Assembly (NCBI RefSeq): GCF_020531965.1
Contig: NZ_JAJAWH010000003.1
Span: 62,001 to 126,000 of the forward strand
DNA from: Pseudorhizobium xiangyangii
Lineage (GTDB): Bacteria; Pseudomonadota; Alphaproteobacteria; Rhizobiales; Rhizobiaceae
DNA length: 64,000 bases
Reading direction: 5' to 3'
Part shown: piece after piece, positions 27,972 to 38,103 of the stretch
Layout of the letters: each line of letters begins with the position of its first letter
Numbering within the stretch: position 1 is the stretch's first letter
Translations under genes and position numbers: made by a program
Notes under the pieces: model-generated
What the model was told of the DNA's origin: nothing
Seen by the model: only the letters and a program-made list of their open reading frames with translations
Databases searched by the model: none

Positions 27972-28004
27972 AAGGATGCGGCGAGACAAGCTCGCCGCAT
28001 CCTT
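27972..28004 (-). terminator. 14-bp hairpin after dnaA
   Basis: Perfect arms 27972-27985 and 27991-28004 with a 5-nt loop, 46 nt downstream of the dnaA stop. Only two Ts close the stem on the minus strand, so termination may be partial. Confidence 0.7.
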
Positions 28005-28049
28005 GATTTTCGGTTTATGCGCCTGCGGCCCGAAAGCCAGGCACACCTA

Positions 28050-29615
28050 TCAGGCGTTGTTTTCGTTGATCAAACGCTTGAGAAGCTCGATCTCGTGGCT
28101 AAGCTTCGTGTCGCCGGAGACGAGGTCCTCGATCTTGCGGACCGCATGGAGGACGGTCGTATGGTCACGACCGCCAAAGCGGCGACCGATTTCCGGGAAG
28201 GACCGCGGCGTCAGCGTCTTCGCCAGATACATGGCGATCTGGCGCGGCTTGACCACGACGCGAGTGCGGCGGTTCGACACCAGTTCCTGGCGCGACACGT
28301 TGTAGTGACGTGCCACGATCCGCTGGATGTCCTCGATCCGGACACGCTTTGCTTCCCCGGTACCGACCAGATGAGCGAGAAGCTCATCGACCCGCTCGAT
28401 CGACAGGGAAGGTTCAAACGAACGACGGAAAAGAAGCTGGTTGAAGGCGCCTTCCAGTTCGCGACCGCTATTGGCCACGTTCGTCGCCACGTGGGAGAGA
28501 ATTTCCGCAGGGATTTCCAGGGACGGATCGTCCTGCTGGGCATTTTCCAGACGGCGCGTCAGCATTTCCAGACGCATTTCGTAGTCCGGGCTTTCCATCT
28601 CGATGGCGACACCGCCCTGGAGACGCGAACGAACCCGCGGATCAAGGGATTCCAGCTCCCAGGGAGCACGGTCCGCCGCGACCACCACCTGCTTGGCGCT
28701 GTCGAGCAGCGTGTTGAGCAGATGGCAGAACTCGTTCTGGATCGTCTTGCCCTGCAGGAACTGCATGTCGTCGATGATCAGGAGGTCGATGCTGCGGAGG
28801 GAGTCTTTCAGTGTGAGCGCGTCATTGTCGCGGATCGCGGTCGCGAAGCGCCACATGAAGTATTCAGCCGTAAGATAGACCACCCGGGGGGCGCGAGCGC
28901 TGGAAACGGCTGCATTGGCAATCGCCTGCAACAGATGCGTCTTTCCAAGGCCGACGCCGGAATGAATGAACAGCGGATTGAAGCGAACGGCACCGGCACC
29001 GGCTTCGGCAATCGTCTTGGCAGCAGCAAGCGCCACGCGATTGGACGGACCGTCCACATAAGTATCGAAGGTATAGCGGGTATCGAGCGGCGAGCCGAAC
29101 AGCGGGCCAGCCGTATTGGGGCGCGCGGCTGAGTGAGACGATGAAAAGGACGCGATCTTTCCGATTTCGCGAGCCGTCGTCTGGCGAGGAGCCGAAGCCT
29201 GCGATACCGGGGCCGCATCCGCAGAGAGCGTCCCCACTTCTACCGAGGCCGGGCGAACGTTGCGGCTGGCAGTACGAACGAGGATTTCGATCTTCAGGAT
29301 GTCCGGGTCTTCAGCCTGGAAGATGCTGGTGATGAGGTCCAGGTAACGGTTGTTGATCCACGACTTCAGAAAAGTTGTCGGCACGCTGAGCCGAACGACG
29401 CTCTTGGAGAAGGAATGAAGCTTCAGCCGGCCGAACCAGCTCGCAAAAACATCCTGGCCGACCTGTGCCTTCAGACGTTTGCTGAATCGCTCGAACAGGG
29501 CCTGATGCTGCGTATCCAAATTTTTCCCTGCCGCTTGTGTGGATGCTGAATCGAATGCCTGCAGTGCATGGTCCCCGTCGCCTGATGCACGTGCCGTCAC
29601 GGTATTCGTTTGCAT
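28050..29615 (-). CDS. dnaA: Chromosomal replication initiator protein DnaA
   Basis: 521 residues. Domain I begins after a 35-residue leader ([23 protein letters not shown]); a variable domain II follows; the AAA+ domain III has Walker [13 protein letters not shown] at about 220-231 and Walker [10 protein letters not shown]; domain IV has the DNA-binding signature [11 protein letters not shown] at about 480-490. It binds DnaA boxes and melts the origin. rpsT lies upstream and divergent-free on the same strand, as in other rhizobia. No strong DnaA-box cluster is seen here, so I do not call an origin; rhizobial origins are usually elsewhere. Confidence 0.97.
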   Translation of the reverse strand: MQTNTVTARASGDGDHALQAFDSASTQAAGKNLDTQHQALFERFSKRLKAQVGQDVFASWFGRLKLHSFSKSVVRLSVPTTFLKSWINNRYLDLITSIFQAEDPDILKIEILVRTASRNVRPASVEVGTLSADAAPVSQASAPRQTTAREIGKIASFSSSHSAARPNTAGPLFGSPLDTRYTFDTYVDGPSNRVALAAAKTIAEAGAGAVRFNPLFIHSGVGLGKTHLLQAIANAAVSSARAPRVVYLTAEYFMWRFATAIRDNDALTLKDSLRSIDLLIIDDMQFLQGKTIQNEFCHLLNTLLDSAKQVVVAADRAPWELESLDPRVRSRLQGGVAIEMESPDYEMRLEMLTRRLENAQQDDPSLEIPAEILSHVATNVANSGRELEGAFNQLLFRRSFEPSLSIERVDELLAHLVGTGEAKRVRIEDIQRIVARHYNVSRQELVSNRRTRVVVKPRQIAMYLAKTLTPRSFPEIGRRFGGRDHTTVLHAVRKIEDLVSGDTKLSHEIELLKRLINENNA

Positions 29616-30453
29616 TGATGTTGCCGCCTTTAAATTTCCTGACCTGCCGACGTCTTTCGCCGTCGCCAGAACAACCTCGTTTCGATGGCGCCTGACGTCC
29701 CCTCATGAGAGGCCAGTTCGTCATCCCGCTCGTATTCGCCAAAATCCTCCGATGCCAGCCAAAGACATGGACATTTCGGCGCCTTGCCGCCTGGTGAGGG
29801 GGTCTTGACCCTCGGTGCAGACTTCCCGTCCTCGCATGGTCGGTCCGCGCAATCTCTCCTTCGGCCTTACCGACTGCCGCCGGTACGCAATGAACAATAT
29901 GGTGCCGTCCGGAAACCTGCTGGATTCCGGCGTACAACCGACAGTTACATGAAAAGCGGATTTTAAGACCCGCCACAAAAGCAAAAAAGCAATACCCCGC
30001 GAATGAGATCCGCGGTTGGCAGTCGCCTTACTGAAGTTATCCCCGTGCCCTTGCTGACGGCATTTAGGCAGGATCGGGGATCGAGATCAATGCCGTTTTT
30101 TACCCAAAACCTGGCGCCGACCGTTGACTCTTTCCACGGTCGCAGCATCGATCAGGAGGCGCTTTCCAGAATCGCTGTTGAATCAATGGGATTCAAAAAT
30201 GACAGAGGAACGGAGCGTCGATTCACAGGAAAAATAAAAATAATCTTGACTCGTTTTCGGGGTCTCAAAAGCGTCATGTGGACGCCGCCCTCGCCGAGAA
30301 CCTCGTATAAGTCATTGTAAATATTAAAGGAAACGTGTCATCGGGGTGACACTATGGCCGGGCGCCTCAATTTCGGCTTTCAATGCCAAGGCCATGAATC
30401 AGTAAAGCCCGGCGAACCGCCAGGCTTTGTCACAATAATGTGAAGCGCTTATA
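29616..30453. other. 838-bp non-coding region between rpsT and dnaA
   Basis: No frame with recognisable family similarity. A plus-strand frame at 30003-30320 (105 codons) and a minus-strand frame extending into dnaA from 29976 are open but have no family features. The stretch around 30170-30340 is clearly AT-richer than the genes. It contains the rpsT terminator (30404-30428), and only degenerate DnaA-box-like sequences such as TTATCCCCG at 30037-30045 and CTTTCCACG around 30130. It must hold the dnaA promoter on the minus strand; I could not fix its boxes. Confidence 0.5.
30404..30428 (-). terminator. rpsT terminator
   Basis: A stem of 11 pairs (AAAGCCTGGCG with CGCCGGGCTTT, one G-T pair) and a 3-nt loop lies 25 nt after the rpsT stop and ends in CTTTA on the minus strand. 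Confidence 0.75.
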
Positions 30454-30720
30454 TTAAGCGGAAAGTGCCTTCACGCGGGCGGCCAGGCGGGAAACTTTCC
30501 GGGAGGCCGTGTTGCCGTGAAGAACGCCCTTGGTGGCGGCGCGCTGGATTTCCGGCTGAGCTGCCTTCAGAGCTTCGGCTGCTACGGCGACGTCACCGGT
30601 AGCAATCGCTTCTTCGACCTTGCGGATGAAGCCGCGGACGCGCGAACGACGAGCCTTGTTGACTGCGGTACGGCTAGCGATCTTGCGGGTCGCCTTTTTC
30701 GCCGAAGTTGTATTGGCCAT
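30454..30720 (-). CDS. rpsT: 30S ribosomal protein S20
   Basis: 88 residues from the ATG at 30720, preceded by GAGAGG; the open frame extends nine codons further, but the S20 start [15 protein letters not shown] is clear. The protein is lysine/arginine-rich and helical, with [16 protein letters not shown] in the middle. It binds 16S rRNA in the body of the small subunit. It precedes dnaA on the same strand, separated by its terminator. Confidence 0.97.
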   Translation of the reverse strand: MANTTSAKKATRKIASRTAVNKARRSRVRGFIRKVEEAIATGDVAVAAEALKAAQPEIQRAATKGVLHGNTASRKVSRLAARVKALSA

Positions 30721-30907
30721 GTATGCCTCTCTACGAATTCGAACCAAACTCCACCATTGCAGCGCCGGCCACCTGCGACCATATCTTCAGCAATTCGGGA
30801 GCATTAGAGGAAGCCGTGATAAGGCTTTCTCATCTGTGGCGCGGCATATAACTTGAAAGGCCGCCCCCGTCAACGCGCAATTTGTCTGTCCCGCCTGCCA
30901 GAGGGGA

Positions 30908-31684
30908 TCAACGGTGGACGAAGTTCGGCTTCCGCTTTTCAGCGAAGGCCGCCATGCCCTCCTTCTGGTCCTCGGTGGCGAAGAGAGCCTGGAAAAGCCG
31001 CCGCTCGAACCGGAGGCCTTCGGCAAGCGTCATCTCGTCCGAGCGGCTCACGGCTTCCTTTGCCATCATCACTGCCGGACGTGAGAAGGACGCGATTTTT
31101 GCGGCTGCTTCCAGCGCCTCGTCGAGCAGGCGCTCCGGCGCCACGATGCGGGCCACCAGCCCTGCCCTTTCCGCCTCGGCGGCATCCATCATCCGCCCGG
31201 TCAAAACCAGGTCCATGGCCTTCGCCTTGCCGACGGCGCGCGTCAGACGCTGTGACCCACCCATTCCCGGGATGACGCCGAGGGTAATCTCCGGTTGGCC
31301 GAACCTGGCCGTGTCCGATGCGATGATGAAGTCGCACATCATTGCCAGCTCGCAGCCTCCGCCGAGCGCATAGCCTGAAACCGCCGCGATCAGCGGCTTG
31401 CGGGTGTTCGCGACCGCTTCCCATCCGCCGAGAAAGTCGCCGACGAACGCATCGACAAAGTTCACCGACTGCATCTCCTTGATGTCGGCACCCGCCGCAA
31501 ACGCCTTTTCGGATCCGGTCAGCACGATCGCACCTATGGCCGGATCGGTGTCGAATGCCTTCAGCGCCTCTGCGAGTTCCCGCATGACGCCCGAATTCAG
31601 CGCATTCAGTGCCTTTGGGCGGTTCAGTGTGATGAGCCCGACGCTGCCCCGTGCCTCCGTCAGCAATGTCTCGAAATCCTGCAT
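30908..31684 (-). CDS. Enoyl-CoA hydratase (crotonase family)
   Basis: 258 residues from the ATG at 31684, which has GGGAGAA upstream; the frame runs on to 31903 inside mutM but without family similarity. Both catalytic glutamates of true hydratases are present: Glu112 in [12 protein letters not shown] and Glu132 in FGQPEITLG. The oxyanion-hole loops are [11 protein letters not shown] (60-70) and YALGGG (105-110). It adds water to trans-2-enoyl-CoA in fatty-acid beta-oxidation. It lies 10 nt after mutM on the same strand. Confidence 0.93.
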   Translation of the reverse strand: MQDFETLLTEARGSVGLITLNRPKALNALNSGVMRELAEALKAFDTDPAIGAIVLTGSEKAFAAGADIKEMQSVNFVDAFVGDFLGGWEAVANTRKPLIAAVSGYALGGGCELAMMCDFIIASDTARFGQPEITLGVIPGMGGSQRLTRAVGKAKAMDLVLTGRMMDAAEAERAGLVARIVAPERLLDEALEAAAKIASFSRPAVMMAKEAVSRSDEMTLAEGLRFERRLFQALFATEDQKEGMAAFAEKRKPNFVHR

Positions 31685-31694
31685 GGTGTTCTCC

Positions 31695-32585
31695 CTAGTT
31701 CTGGCAGCCGGCGCAGTAGAACGACGAGCGTCCGGACTGCACGACGCGCGCGACCGTACCGTTGCAGCCGGGCGTCCCGCAAGCCTGGCCTTCGCGATCA
31801 TAGACCGAGAAGGAATGCTGGAAGTAGCCGAGCGAGCCGTCGGTCTGGATGTGATCGCGCAGCGACGAGCCGCCGGCTGCGATGGCGTCGGCAATGACGG
31901 CACGGATCGCCTCCGTCAGCAGAACCAGTTCCTTCTTCGGGCGACCGGTCAGGGTCACCAGCGTACCGGCCTTGCGAAGTGGTGACAGATGCGCCCGCCA
32001 TAGCGCCTCGCAGACATAGATATTGCCGAGGCCTGCGATCACGTTCTGGTCGAGCAAGGCGCCCTTGAGTGGCTGGTTCTTCCCGAGAAAGCGCCCGGCC
32101 AGATAGCCGGCATCCAGTGCGTTGCCGGTAGGCTCCGGCCCGAGGCCAACAAAGGCCGGATAGCTGTCAAGCTGGCTCCGCTTCCAGAGGTGCATGAAAC
32201 CGAACCTGCGGGGATCATTGTAGATCACGCGCAGCCGCCGGTTCGCAGGACCGAGGTGAAAGATGACATGATCATGCTTCTCGTCCTTTGATCGGGGATG
32301 GTGAAAGTCGCCTGGAGTTTCGGACCCATCCCCTTCCTCCACCCTGAAGGAGCCAGACATGCCGAGATGCGAAATGATCGTCAGGTCGTCCTCGAGATCC
32401 ATCAGGAGATACTTCGCACGCCGGCCAAGCGAAAGGATGCGCTTGGCCCCGACGGCCTCGGGGAGTTCCGGAGGCAGGGGGAACCGCAGGTCCGGCCGGC
32501 GAAGTTCCAGCCTCGCTATCGTTGCACCCTCCATGGTCGGCGCAAGTCCGCGCCTGACCGTTTCCACCTCTGGCAATTCGGGCAT
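31695..32585 (-). CDS. mutM: Formamidopyrimidine-DNA glycosylase (Fpg/MutM)
   Basis: 296 residues beginning [14 protein letters not shown], where Pro2 (after Met removal) is the catalytic nucleophile and Glu3 the proton donor. The H2TH region contains [20 protein letters not shown] (about 178-197), and the C-terminal zinc finger has the pairs CGTPGC and CAGC (about 269-295). It removes 8-oxoguanine and other oxidised purines. Slightly longer than E. coli MutM (269), with an extra segment at about 85-100 common in alphaproteobacteria. Divergent from ubiE. Confidence 0.96.
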   Translation of the reverse strand: MPELPEVETVRRGLAPTMEGATIARLELRRPDLRFPLPPELPEAVGAKRILSLGRRAKYLLMDLEDDLTIISHLGMSGSFRVEEGDGSETPGDFHHPRSKDEKHDHVIFHLGPANRRLRVIYNDPRRFGFMHLWKRSQLDSYPAFVGLGPEPTGNALDAGYLAGRFLGKNQPLKGALLDQNVIAGLGNIYVCEALWRAHLSPLRKAGTLVTLTGRPKKELVLLTEAIRAVIADAIAAGGSSLRDHIQTDGSLGYFQHSFSVYDREGQACGTPGCNGTVARVVQSGRSSFYCAGCQN

Positions 32586-32739
32586 GGTTTTCTAACTTCC
32601 TGTTCCAACGCCTGCCAACCTGATCTATAGACCGGGCCAAACGTCGCACTGCTCAATAGACTTGCGGCACAGATAGCGAGGCGCGAGTGATTTCGCTATG
32701 GTCGCCGCCCGGATGACGACGAGCAAAGGAGTTTTGCCG

Positions 32740-33516
32740 ATGAGTGACGCGCGCACCTCCGCCGAAGGCGGGATGGAAACATCCTATGGCTTCCGCCGGG
32801 TTTCCGAAGGCGAAAAGCAACCTCTCGTCAACGACGTGTTCCACAAGGTCGCCAAGCGTTACGACATCATGAACGACGTGATGTCGGCGGGAATGCACCG
32901 CGTCTGGAAGGATGCGATGATTTCGGCCCTCAACCCGCGCAAGGAAGAGGCCTACAAGGTGCTCGACGTTGCAGGCGGCACCGGCGACATCGCCTTCCGC
33001 ATCGTCGAGGCATCGGGTCGAAAGGCGCATGCCACCGTGCTCGACATCAACGGGTCGATGCTTGCCGTCGGCACGGAGCGTGCCGCCAAGAAGGGACTGT
33101 CCGACAATCTCACCTTCGTCGAGGCGAATGCCGAGGAGCTGCCGTTCGAACCCAACAGCTTCGACGCCTATACGATCGCCTTCGGCATTCGCAACGTGCC
33201 GCGGATCGATGTGGCACTGACGGAGGCCTACCGCGTACTGAAGCGCGGCGGTCGCCTGCTGGTGCTGGAATTTTCCGAGGTCGAAATGCCGCTGCTCGAT
33301 CGATTCTACGAAGAGTGGTCGTTCAAGGCGATCCCGCAGTTCGGCAAAATGATCACCGGCGAAAGCGAACCGTACCAGTATCTGGTCGAGTCGATCCGCA
33401 AGTTTCCGAACCAGGAGAACTTTGCCACGATGATCCGCACGGCCGGCTTCTCTCGCGTCACCTATACGAATTACACAGGCGGCATTGCCGCGCTCCATTC
33501 CGGCTGGAAGCTCTGA
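32740..33516 (+). CDS. ubiE: Demethylmenaquinone/2-methoxy-polyprenyl-1,4-benzoquinol methyltransferase UbiE
   Basis: 258 residues from the ATG at 32740 with AAAGGAG upstream; the frame is open from 32698, but 258 residues is the usual rhizobial length. The motifs [21 protein letters not shown] (about 36-56), [13 protein letters not shown] (SAM site) and [13 protein letters not shown] near 148-160 are the UbiE signatures. It methylates C2 of the ubiquinone ring precursor. It is followed after 42 nt by ubiB, the conserved pair. Confidence 0.96.
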   Translation: MSDARTSAEGGMETSYGFRRVSEGEKQPLVNDVFHKVAKRYDIMNDVMSAGMHRVWKDAMISALNPRKEEAYKVLDVAGGTGDIAFRIVEASGRKAHATVLDINGSMLAVGTERAAKKGLSDNLTFVEANAEELPFEPNSFDAYTIAFGIRNVPRIDVALTEAYRVLKRGGRLLVLEFSEVEMPLLDRFYEEWSFKAIPQFGKMITGESEPYQYLVESIRKFPNQENFATMIRTAGFSRVTYTNYTGGIAALHSGWKL

Positions 33517-33558
33517 ACTGATGGTCGTAGCATGTGGTGCAAGACGTAAGGGCGGTTC

Positions 33559-35121
33559 ATGAGTACGATCGGTGCCTATTTCCGCCTCGTCCGCGTCGGG
33601 TGGGTTCTCGTTCGCGAAGGCGTTGTCTCGGCCCTGCCGACCCAGGACATGCCGCCTTCCATCAGTCTTTTCAAAACGCTCACCGAGCCTTTTGCACGCT
33701 TCCGTGCGAAAAAGGAGGCGCGCAGCATTCGGCTCTCCCGGGCCGTGGACCGCCTGGGGCCGTCCTATGTGAAGATCGGCCAGTTCCTGGCCACCCGTCC
33801 CGACGTCGTGGGTGTGGACTGGGCAGTCGATCTTTCGATGCTTCAGGACCAGATGGCCTACTTCCCGACGGAGACAGCCAAAACCGCAATCGAGCTGTCC
33901 CTCGGCCGGCCGATTGCCGATCTTTATTCCGAGTTCGGTCAGCCAATTGCCGCAGCCTCGATTGCGCAGGTCCATCCGGCGGTGGTCGCGGACAAGAAAG
34001 TCGCTGTGAAGGTGGTGCGCCCCGGTGTACGCCAGCGCTTCGCGCACGACATCGAGAGCATGTATCTGCTTGCGCGGATGCAGGAACGCTTCATGCCGTC
34101 GAGCCGCAGGCTACGCCCAGTCGAAGTGACCCGGACGCTCGAGCAGACCACGAAAGTGGAAATGGATCTGCGGCTGGAAGCAGCCGCCCTTACGGAAATC
34201 GCCGAGAACACCAAGCACGACCCCGGTTTTCGCTTCCCGACCGTGGACTGGGAGCGGACCGGCCGTGACGTCATCACCATGGAGTGGATCGACGGCCTCA
34301 AGATGTCGGACCTGGAAGGGCTTCGTTCGGCGGGCCATGACCTCGACCGTCTTGCCGAGACCCTGATCCAGTCCTTCCTGCGACATACCCTGCGTGACGG
34401 CTTCTTCCACGCCGACATGCATCCGGGAAACCTGTTCGTCGACAAGACGGGTACCATCGTCGCCGTGGACATGGGGATCGTCGGCCGCCTCGGTCGAAAG
34501 GAACGCCGCTTCCTCGCGGAAATTCTCTTCGGCTTCATCACGCGGGACTACATGCGCGTTGCGGAAGTGCATTTCGAGGCGGGATACGTACCCGCACATC
34601 ACGACGTTTCGAGCTTTGCGCAGGCCATTCGAGCCATTGGTGAGCCGATCCATGGCCAGCCGGCCGAAACCATCTCGATGGCCCGGCTTCTGGCGCTGCT
34701 TTTCGAGGTGACGGACCTCTTCGAAATGCAGACGCGGCCGGAGCTCATCCTGCTCCAGAAGACCATGGTCGTGGTCGAAGGCGTCGCCCGTATCCTCAAT
34801 CCACGTTTCAACATGTGGAAGGCGGCCGAACCCGTGGTCGGCGACTGGATTCGCGACAACCTTGGGCCGAAGCGGATGCTCTCCGACCTGCAGGATGGGG
34901 TGAAGGCCGTGGTCAAGCTGGCGGAAGCACTGCCTCAGATTGCGGCCGAAACGGAAAAGCTTCACCACGAAGTCGTGCGGATGAGTGAGCGCGGCCTGCG
35001 CTTCGATCCGGAGACGGCGGAAGCCATCGGGCGGTCGGAAGCCCGCCACAGCCGATCGGGCCGCATTGCCCTCTGGATCATTGCGCTCTGCCTCGTCTAT
35101 CTTGCCTTCGCAATCGGATAG
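33559..35121 (+). CDS. ubiB: UbiB/ADCK-family protein for ubiquinone biosynthesis
   Basis: 520 residues. It has the ADCK-family KxGQ motif (YVKIGQFLATRPD, about 69-81), the Ala-rich loop QPIAAASIAQVHPA that replaces the kinase G-loop, VAVKVVRPGV with the ATP-binding lysine, and HADMHPGNLFVD (about 288-299) as the catalytic loop. One hydrophobic helix ends the protein (IALWIIALCLVYLAFAI), anchoring it to the membrane. It supports ubiquinone synthesis, probably by making lipid precursors accessible. Downstream of ubiE. Confidence 0.95.
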   Translation: MSTIGAYFRLVRVGWVLVREGVVSALPTQDMPPSISLFKTLTEPFARFRAKKEARSIRLSRAVDRLGPSYVKIGQFLATRPDVVGVDWAVDLSMLQDQMAYFPTETAKTAIELSLGRPIADLYSEFGQPIAAASIAQVHPAVVADKKVAVKVVRPGVRQRFAHDIESMYLLARMQERFMPSSRRLRPVEVTRTLEQTTKVEMDLRLEAAALTEIAENTKHDPGFRFPTVDWERTGRDVITMEWIDGLKMSDLEGLRSAGHDLDRLAETLIQSFLRHTLRDGFFHADMHPGNLFVDKTGTIVAVDMGIVGRLGRKERRFLAEILFGFITRDYMRVAEVHFEAGYVPAHHDVSSFAQAIRAIGEPIHGQPAETISMARLLALLFEVTDLFEMQTRPELILLQKTMVVVEGVARILNPRFNMWKAAEPVVGDWIRDNLGPKRMLSDLQDGVKAVVKLAEALPQIAAETEKLHHEVVRMSERGLRFDPETAEAIGRSEARHSRSGRIALWIIALCLVYLAFAIG

Positions 35122-35163
35122 CGCTGGCACAGATCTGTCCTGAAAGTGAGAGGCCGAGACCGC

Positions 35164-36408
35164 ATGACCAGAAACCTTCCCGTGGATGCAGCACGCATCG
35201 GAGCCGACATCGAGGCACTTGCCGCGATTACCGAGCCGGATCGCCCGTGGACCCGGAGGGCCTTCTCCCCGCTGTTTCTCGAAGGACGCGCCTATGTGGA
35301 ACGGCGGATGCGGGATGCCGGGCTGGAAACGCGGGTGGACGCTGCCGGCAATCTGATCGGGCGCAGGGCGGGGCGGGTATCCGGCAAGGGCACGCTGATG
35401 ATCGGCTCCCACTCCGATACGGTGCCAGATGGTGGCCGTTTCGACGGTATCGCCGGCCTCATTTCCGCACTGGAAGTCGCCCGGACGTTGACCGACAAGG
35501 GCATTGAACTCGACCACGACCTGGAGATCATCGACTTCCTCGCCGAGGAGGTCAGCATTTTCGGTGTTTCCTGCATCGGCAGCCGCGGCATGACCGGGCA
35601 GCGACCGGCCGAATGGTTGGCACGGGAAGCCGATGGCCGCTCGCTGGCCGAAGGCATCGCCGAGGTCGGCGGCAATACCGAGCTCTCCGAGCACCGCCCC
35701 GATATAAAGGGCTTTCTCGAACTCCACATCGAGCAGGGAACGGTGCTGGAGACCGAGGGCCGGAATGTCGGCATTGTGACCGCCATTTCCGGCATCACGC
35801 GCATCGAGATCATCGTGGAGGGCCGCGCCGACCATGCGGGCACCACGCGGATGGATGCTCGTGCCGATGCCCTGGTCGCTGCCTCCGAACTCGTGCTCGA
35901 TATCCGTCAGGCGGCACTGTCGCTGTCGCAATCGCCACGTCATTTCACGGCGACCGTCGGCGAATTCCGCATCGAACCGAATGCGGCAAACGTCATTCCT
36001 TCGAAGGTCAGGCTGCTCATCGATGCGCGGGCCGAGATGCGCGAGGACATGGATGCTTTCTGCTTCTTCGTCAACGAAACAGCAGACCGGGCCGCAGAGA
36101 AGTGGGGCGTGACCATCGCTCCGCCGGTGCGTATTTCCGATGTTCCCTCCACGCCCTGCGACGAGGGCATCCTTTCGATCCTCGAGCATGCCGCTGACGC
36201 GTCCGGCATCAGCCATCGCCGCATGGCGTCGGGTGCCGGGCACGACACGATGTGGCTTGCCAACGTCGCGCCCGCAGCGATGATTTTCATCCCCTGCAAG
36301 GACGGCCGCAGCCATTCGGCGGAGGAATGGGCAGAAACGGACGATATCGCGCTTGGCGCCAGCGTGCTTTTCGAGGCCGTGCAGACGATGGACAAGGACC
36401 GGGCCTAG
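35164..36408 (+). CDS. Zn-dependent hydantoinase/carbamoylase-family amidase (M20 type)
   Basis: 414 residues from the ATG at 35164 (GTG at 35146 is six codons earlier). M20-type two-domain metalloenzyme of the N-carbamoyl-L-amino-acid hydrolase/allantoate amidohydrolase/ureidoglycolate group: first metal ligands in IGSHSDTVPDGGRFDG (about 79-94), EE pair in FLAEEVSIFG, HIEQG at about 186-190, the lid sequence RADHAGTTRMDARAD and the final SGAGHDTMW. Substrate cannot be chosen among carbamoyl amino acids, allantoate and ureidoglycolate. It stands between ubiB and coaBC, with no hydantoinase or purine-catabolism genes near. Confidence 0.88.
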   Translation: MTRNLPVDAARIGADIEALAAITEPDRPWTRRAFSPLFLEGRAYVERRMRDAGLETRVDAAGNLIGRRAGRVSGKGTLMIGSHSDTVPDGGRFDGIAGLISALEVARTLTDKGIELDHDLEIIDFLAEEVSIFGVSCIGSRGMTGQRPAEWLAREADGRSLAEGIAEVGGNTELSEHRPDIKGFLELHIEQGTVLETEGRNVGIVTAISGITRIEIIVEGRADHAGTTRMDARADALVAASELVLDIRQAALSLSQSPRHFTATVGEFRIEPNAANVIPSKVRLLIDARAEMREDMDAFCFFVNETADRAAEKWGVTIAPPVRISDVPSTPCDEGILSILEHAADASGISHRRMASGAGHDTMWLANVAPAAMIFIPCKDGRSHSAEEWAETDDIALGASVLFEAVQTMDKDRA

Positions 36409-36521
36409 CAGCGCGACCGCGCAAAAGAGCGCCATATGGCCGAGTTTAGCGACGCAGCACACATTGCAAGTCGATTGCCGAAGGCTTAGCTTCCGCCACA
36501 TTTCCCACGGCGGACCACTTC

Positions 36522-37739
36522 ATGGAACTTACCGGCAAGCGCATTCTCCTCATCATCTCCGGCGGTATAGCGGCTTACAAAAGCCTGGACCTCATCCGCC
36601 GGCTACGGGAACGAGGCGCATCCGTCCGGCCGATCATGACGGCCGCAGCGCAGGAATTCGTGACGCCGCTGGCGGTGGGGGCCTTGTCGGCATCGCATGT
36701 CTACACGGACCTTTTCTCCCGGGAAGACGAACAGGACGTAGGCCATATCCGGTTGGCGCGAGAATGCGATCTGGTGCTGATTGCGCCAGCAAGTGCCGAT
36801 CTTCTTGCAAAGATGGCTCACGGTCTTGCCAACGATCTTGCCAGCGCGGTTCTGCTCGCAACCGACCGACCTGTTCTCGTCGCACCCGCTATGAACCCGA
36901 AGATGTGGTCCGCCGCCGCGACAAAGCGCAATGCCGAGATCCTGCGTGGCGACGGCGTCGGGTTCATTGGCCCGATGAGCGGCGAGATGGCGGAAAGCGG
37001 CGAGGCCGGCCTCGGACGGATGGCCGAACCGCTGGATATAGCAGCCGAGGTCGTCCATCTCTTGGGCGGTTCCGAACGACCGCTGGCGGGCAGGACCGCA
37101 ATCGTAACCTCTGGTCCGACCCACGAACCGATCGATCCCGTCCGCTATATCGCCAACCGCTCATCAGGGCGTCAGGGGCATGCCATCGCAGCCGCTCTCG
37201 CCAAGCTCGGCGCCGAAGTCACGCTGATCTCCGGTCCCGTCACCATCGCCGACCCGGCCGGAGTGCAGACTATCCATGTGGAACGGGCCGACGAGATGCA
37301 CGACGCCGTCGTCTCACGCCTGCCGGCCGATATCGCCATCATGGTCGCCGCCGTCGCGGACTGGCGTGTCGTCACGTCGGCCGACCAGAAGATCAAGAAG
37401 CAGCCCGGGGAAGCCCCTCCTCCGCTCATGCTGGCAGAGAATCCAGATATCCTGAAGACGGTCGGGCACCATGCACAGCGGCCGAAGATCGTGGTGGGCT
37501 TTGCCGCCGAAACTCAGGATATCGAGCGGAATGGGCAGGCAAAGCTGGTGCGGAAGGGCGCAGACCTGATCGTCGCCAACGACGTCTCTCCGGAAACCGG
37601 CGTGATGGGCGGGACGCGCAACCGGGTGAAGATTATCGCCCATGACAGCATTTCGGATTGGCCGGACCTTTCCAAGGACGAAGTGGCCGAGCGACTGGCG
37701 GCACTGGTCGCCGAAAAATTAGAAGGCGAACATCGGTGA
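36522..37739 (+). CDS. coaBC: Bifunctional phosphopantothenoylcysteine decarboxylase/phosphopantothenate-cysteine ligase
   Basis: 405 residues. The N-terminal flavoprotein CoaC domain (about 1-185) has ISGGIAAYKSLDLIRRL and the active-site PAMNPKMW loop near 122-130. The CoaB half begins with TAIVTSGPTHEPIDPVRYIANRSSGRQG (about 191-218) and contains VAAVADWRV. It carries out two steps of coenzyme A synthesis. In many bacteria dut follows directly; here a YjbR-like gene overlaps its stop by 4 nt, and dut is 5 kb away. Confidence 0.96.
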   Translation: MELTGKRILLIISGGIAAYKSLDLIRRLRERGASVRPIMTAAAQEFVTPLAVGALSASHVYTDLFSREDEQDVGHIRLARECDLVLIAPASADLLAKMAHGLANDLASAVLLATDRPVLVAPAMNPKMWSAAATKRNAEILRGDGVGFIGPMSGEMAESGEAGLGRMAEPLDIAAEVVHLLGGSERPLAGRTAIVTSGPTHEPIDPVRYIANRSSGRQGHAIAAALAKLGAEVTLISGPVTIADPAGVQTIHVERADEMHDAVVSRLPADIAIMVAAVADWRVVTSADQKIKKQPGEAPPPLMLAENPDILKTVGHHAQRPKIVVGFAAETQDIERNGQAKLVRKGADLIVANDVSPETGVMGGTRNRVKIIAHDSISDWPDLSKDEVAERLAALVAEKLEGEHR

Positions 37740-38101
37740 CACTTTTCACGCAATCCAGCTTCGACCAGTTCGTTGCCTCGCTCGCAGGCACCTCGCTGGT
37801 GGATCAATGGGATTCACGCGTCGCAAAAGTCGGCGACAAGGTCTTCACGCTTCTGCACGCAGATAGCGACGGCGCACGCATCGTGGTCAAATGCCCCGAG
37901 GAGACCTTCGAGATCCTGACGGCGTTGGAGGGAATTTCACAGGCACCTTACTTTGCCAAAAGAAGGTGGGTCGCAATCAGCGAGAAATCACCACTCTCCG
38001 CCGACGAACTGCACCTCTACATCAAGCGCTCCTACAATGAAGTTGCGGCAGCGCTGACCAAGAAGCTGCGTGTGGAATTGGGCATTACACCGGTCAGCTG
38101 A
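37736..38101 (+). CDS. YjbR/MmcQ-family protein (DUF419-like)
   Basis: 121 residues starting at GTG 37736, whose GTGA overlaps the coaBC TGA stop by 4 nt; AGAAGG is 9 nt upstream. An in-frame ATG at 37658 would lie inside coaBC and adds an unrelated Arg-rich leader. The segments RVAKVGDKVFTLLH, IVVKCPEETFEIL and KRRWVAISEKSPLSADELHLYIKRSYNEV are typical of the MmcQ/YjbR family (CyaY-like fold). Biochemical role unknown. Translational coupling to coaBC is likely. Confidence 0.8.
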   Translation: MTLFTQSSFDQFVASLAGTSLVDQWDSRVAKVGDKVFTLLHADSDGARIVVKCPEETFEILTALEGISQAPYFAKRRWVAISEKSPLSADELHLYIKRSYNEVAAALTKKLRVELGITPVS

Positions 38102-38103
38102 CG

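Noticed and set aside
26934-29132. 732-codon plus-strand frame opposite the methyltransferase, LysE and dnaA
   Set aside because: It spans three real genes on the opposite strand, which cannot all be false.
29311-29976. 221-codon minus-strand frame overlapping the dnaA start
   Set aside because: It is in a different frame from dnaA and covers the conserved N-terminus; no family similarity.
30003-30320. 105-codon plus-strand frame in the rpsT-dnaA gap
   Set aside because: No ribosome-binding site, no family features, and its codon use is unlike the neighbouring genes. Kept only as part of the gap description.
29616-30453. Chromosomal origin next to dnaA
   Set aside because: Only degenerate DnaA-box-like 9-mers and no AT-rich 13-mers; rhizobial origins lie elsewhere, so no oriC call.
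34111-36501. 796-codon minus-strand frame over ubiB and the amidase
   Set aside because: It crosses two well-supported genes on the other strand and has low-complexity composition.
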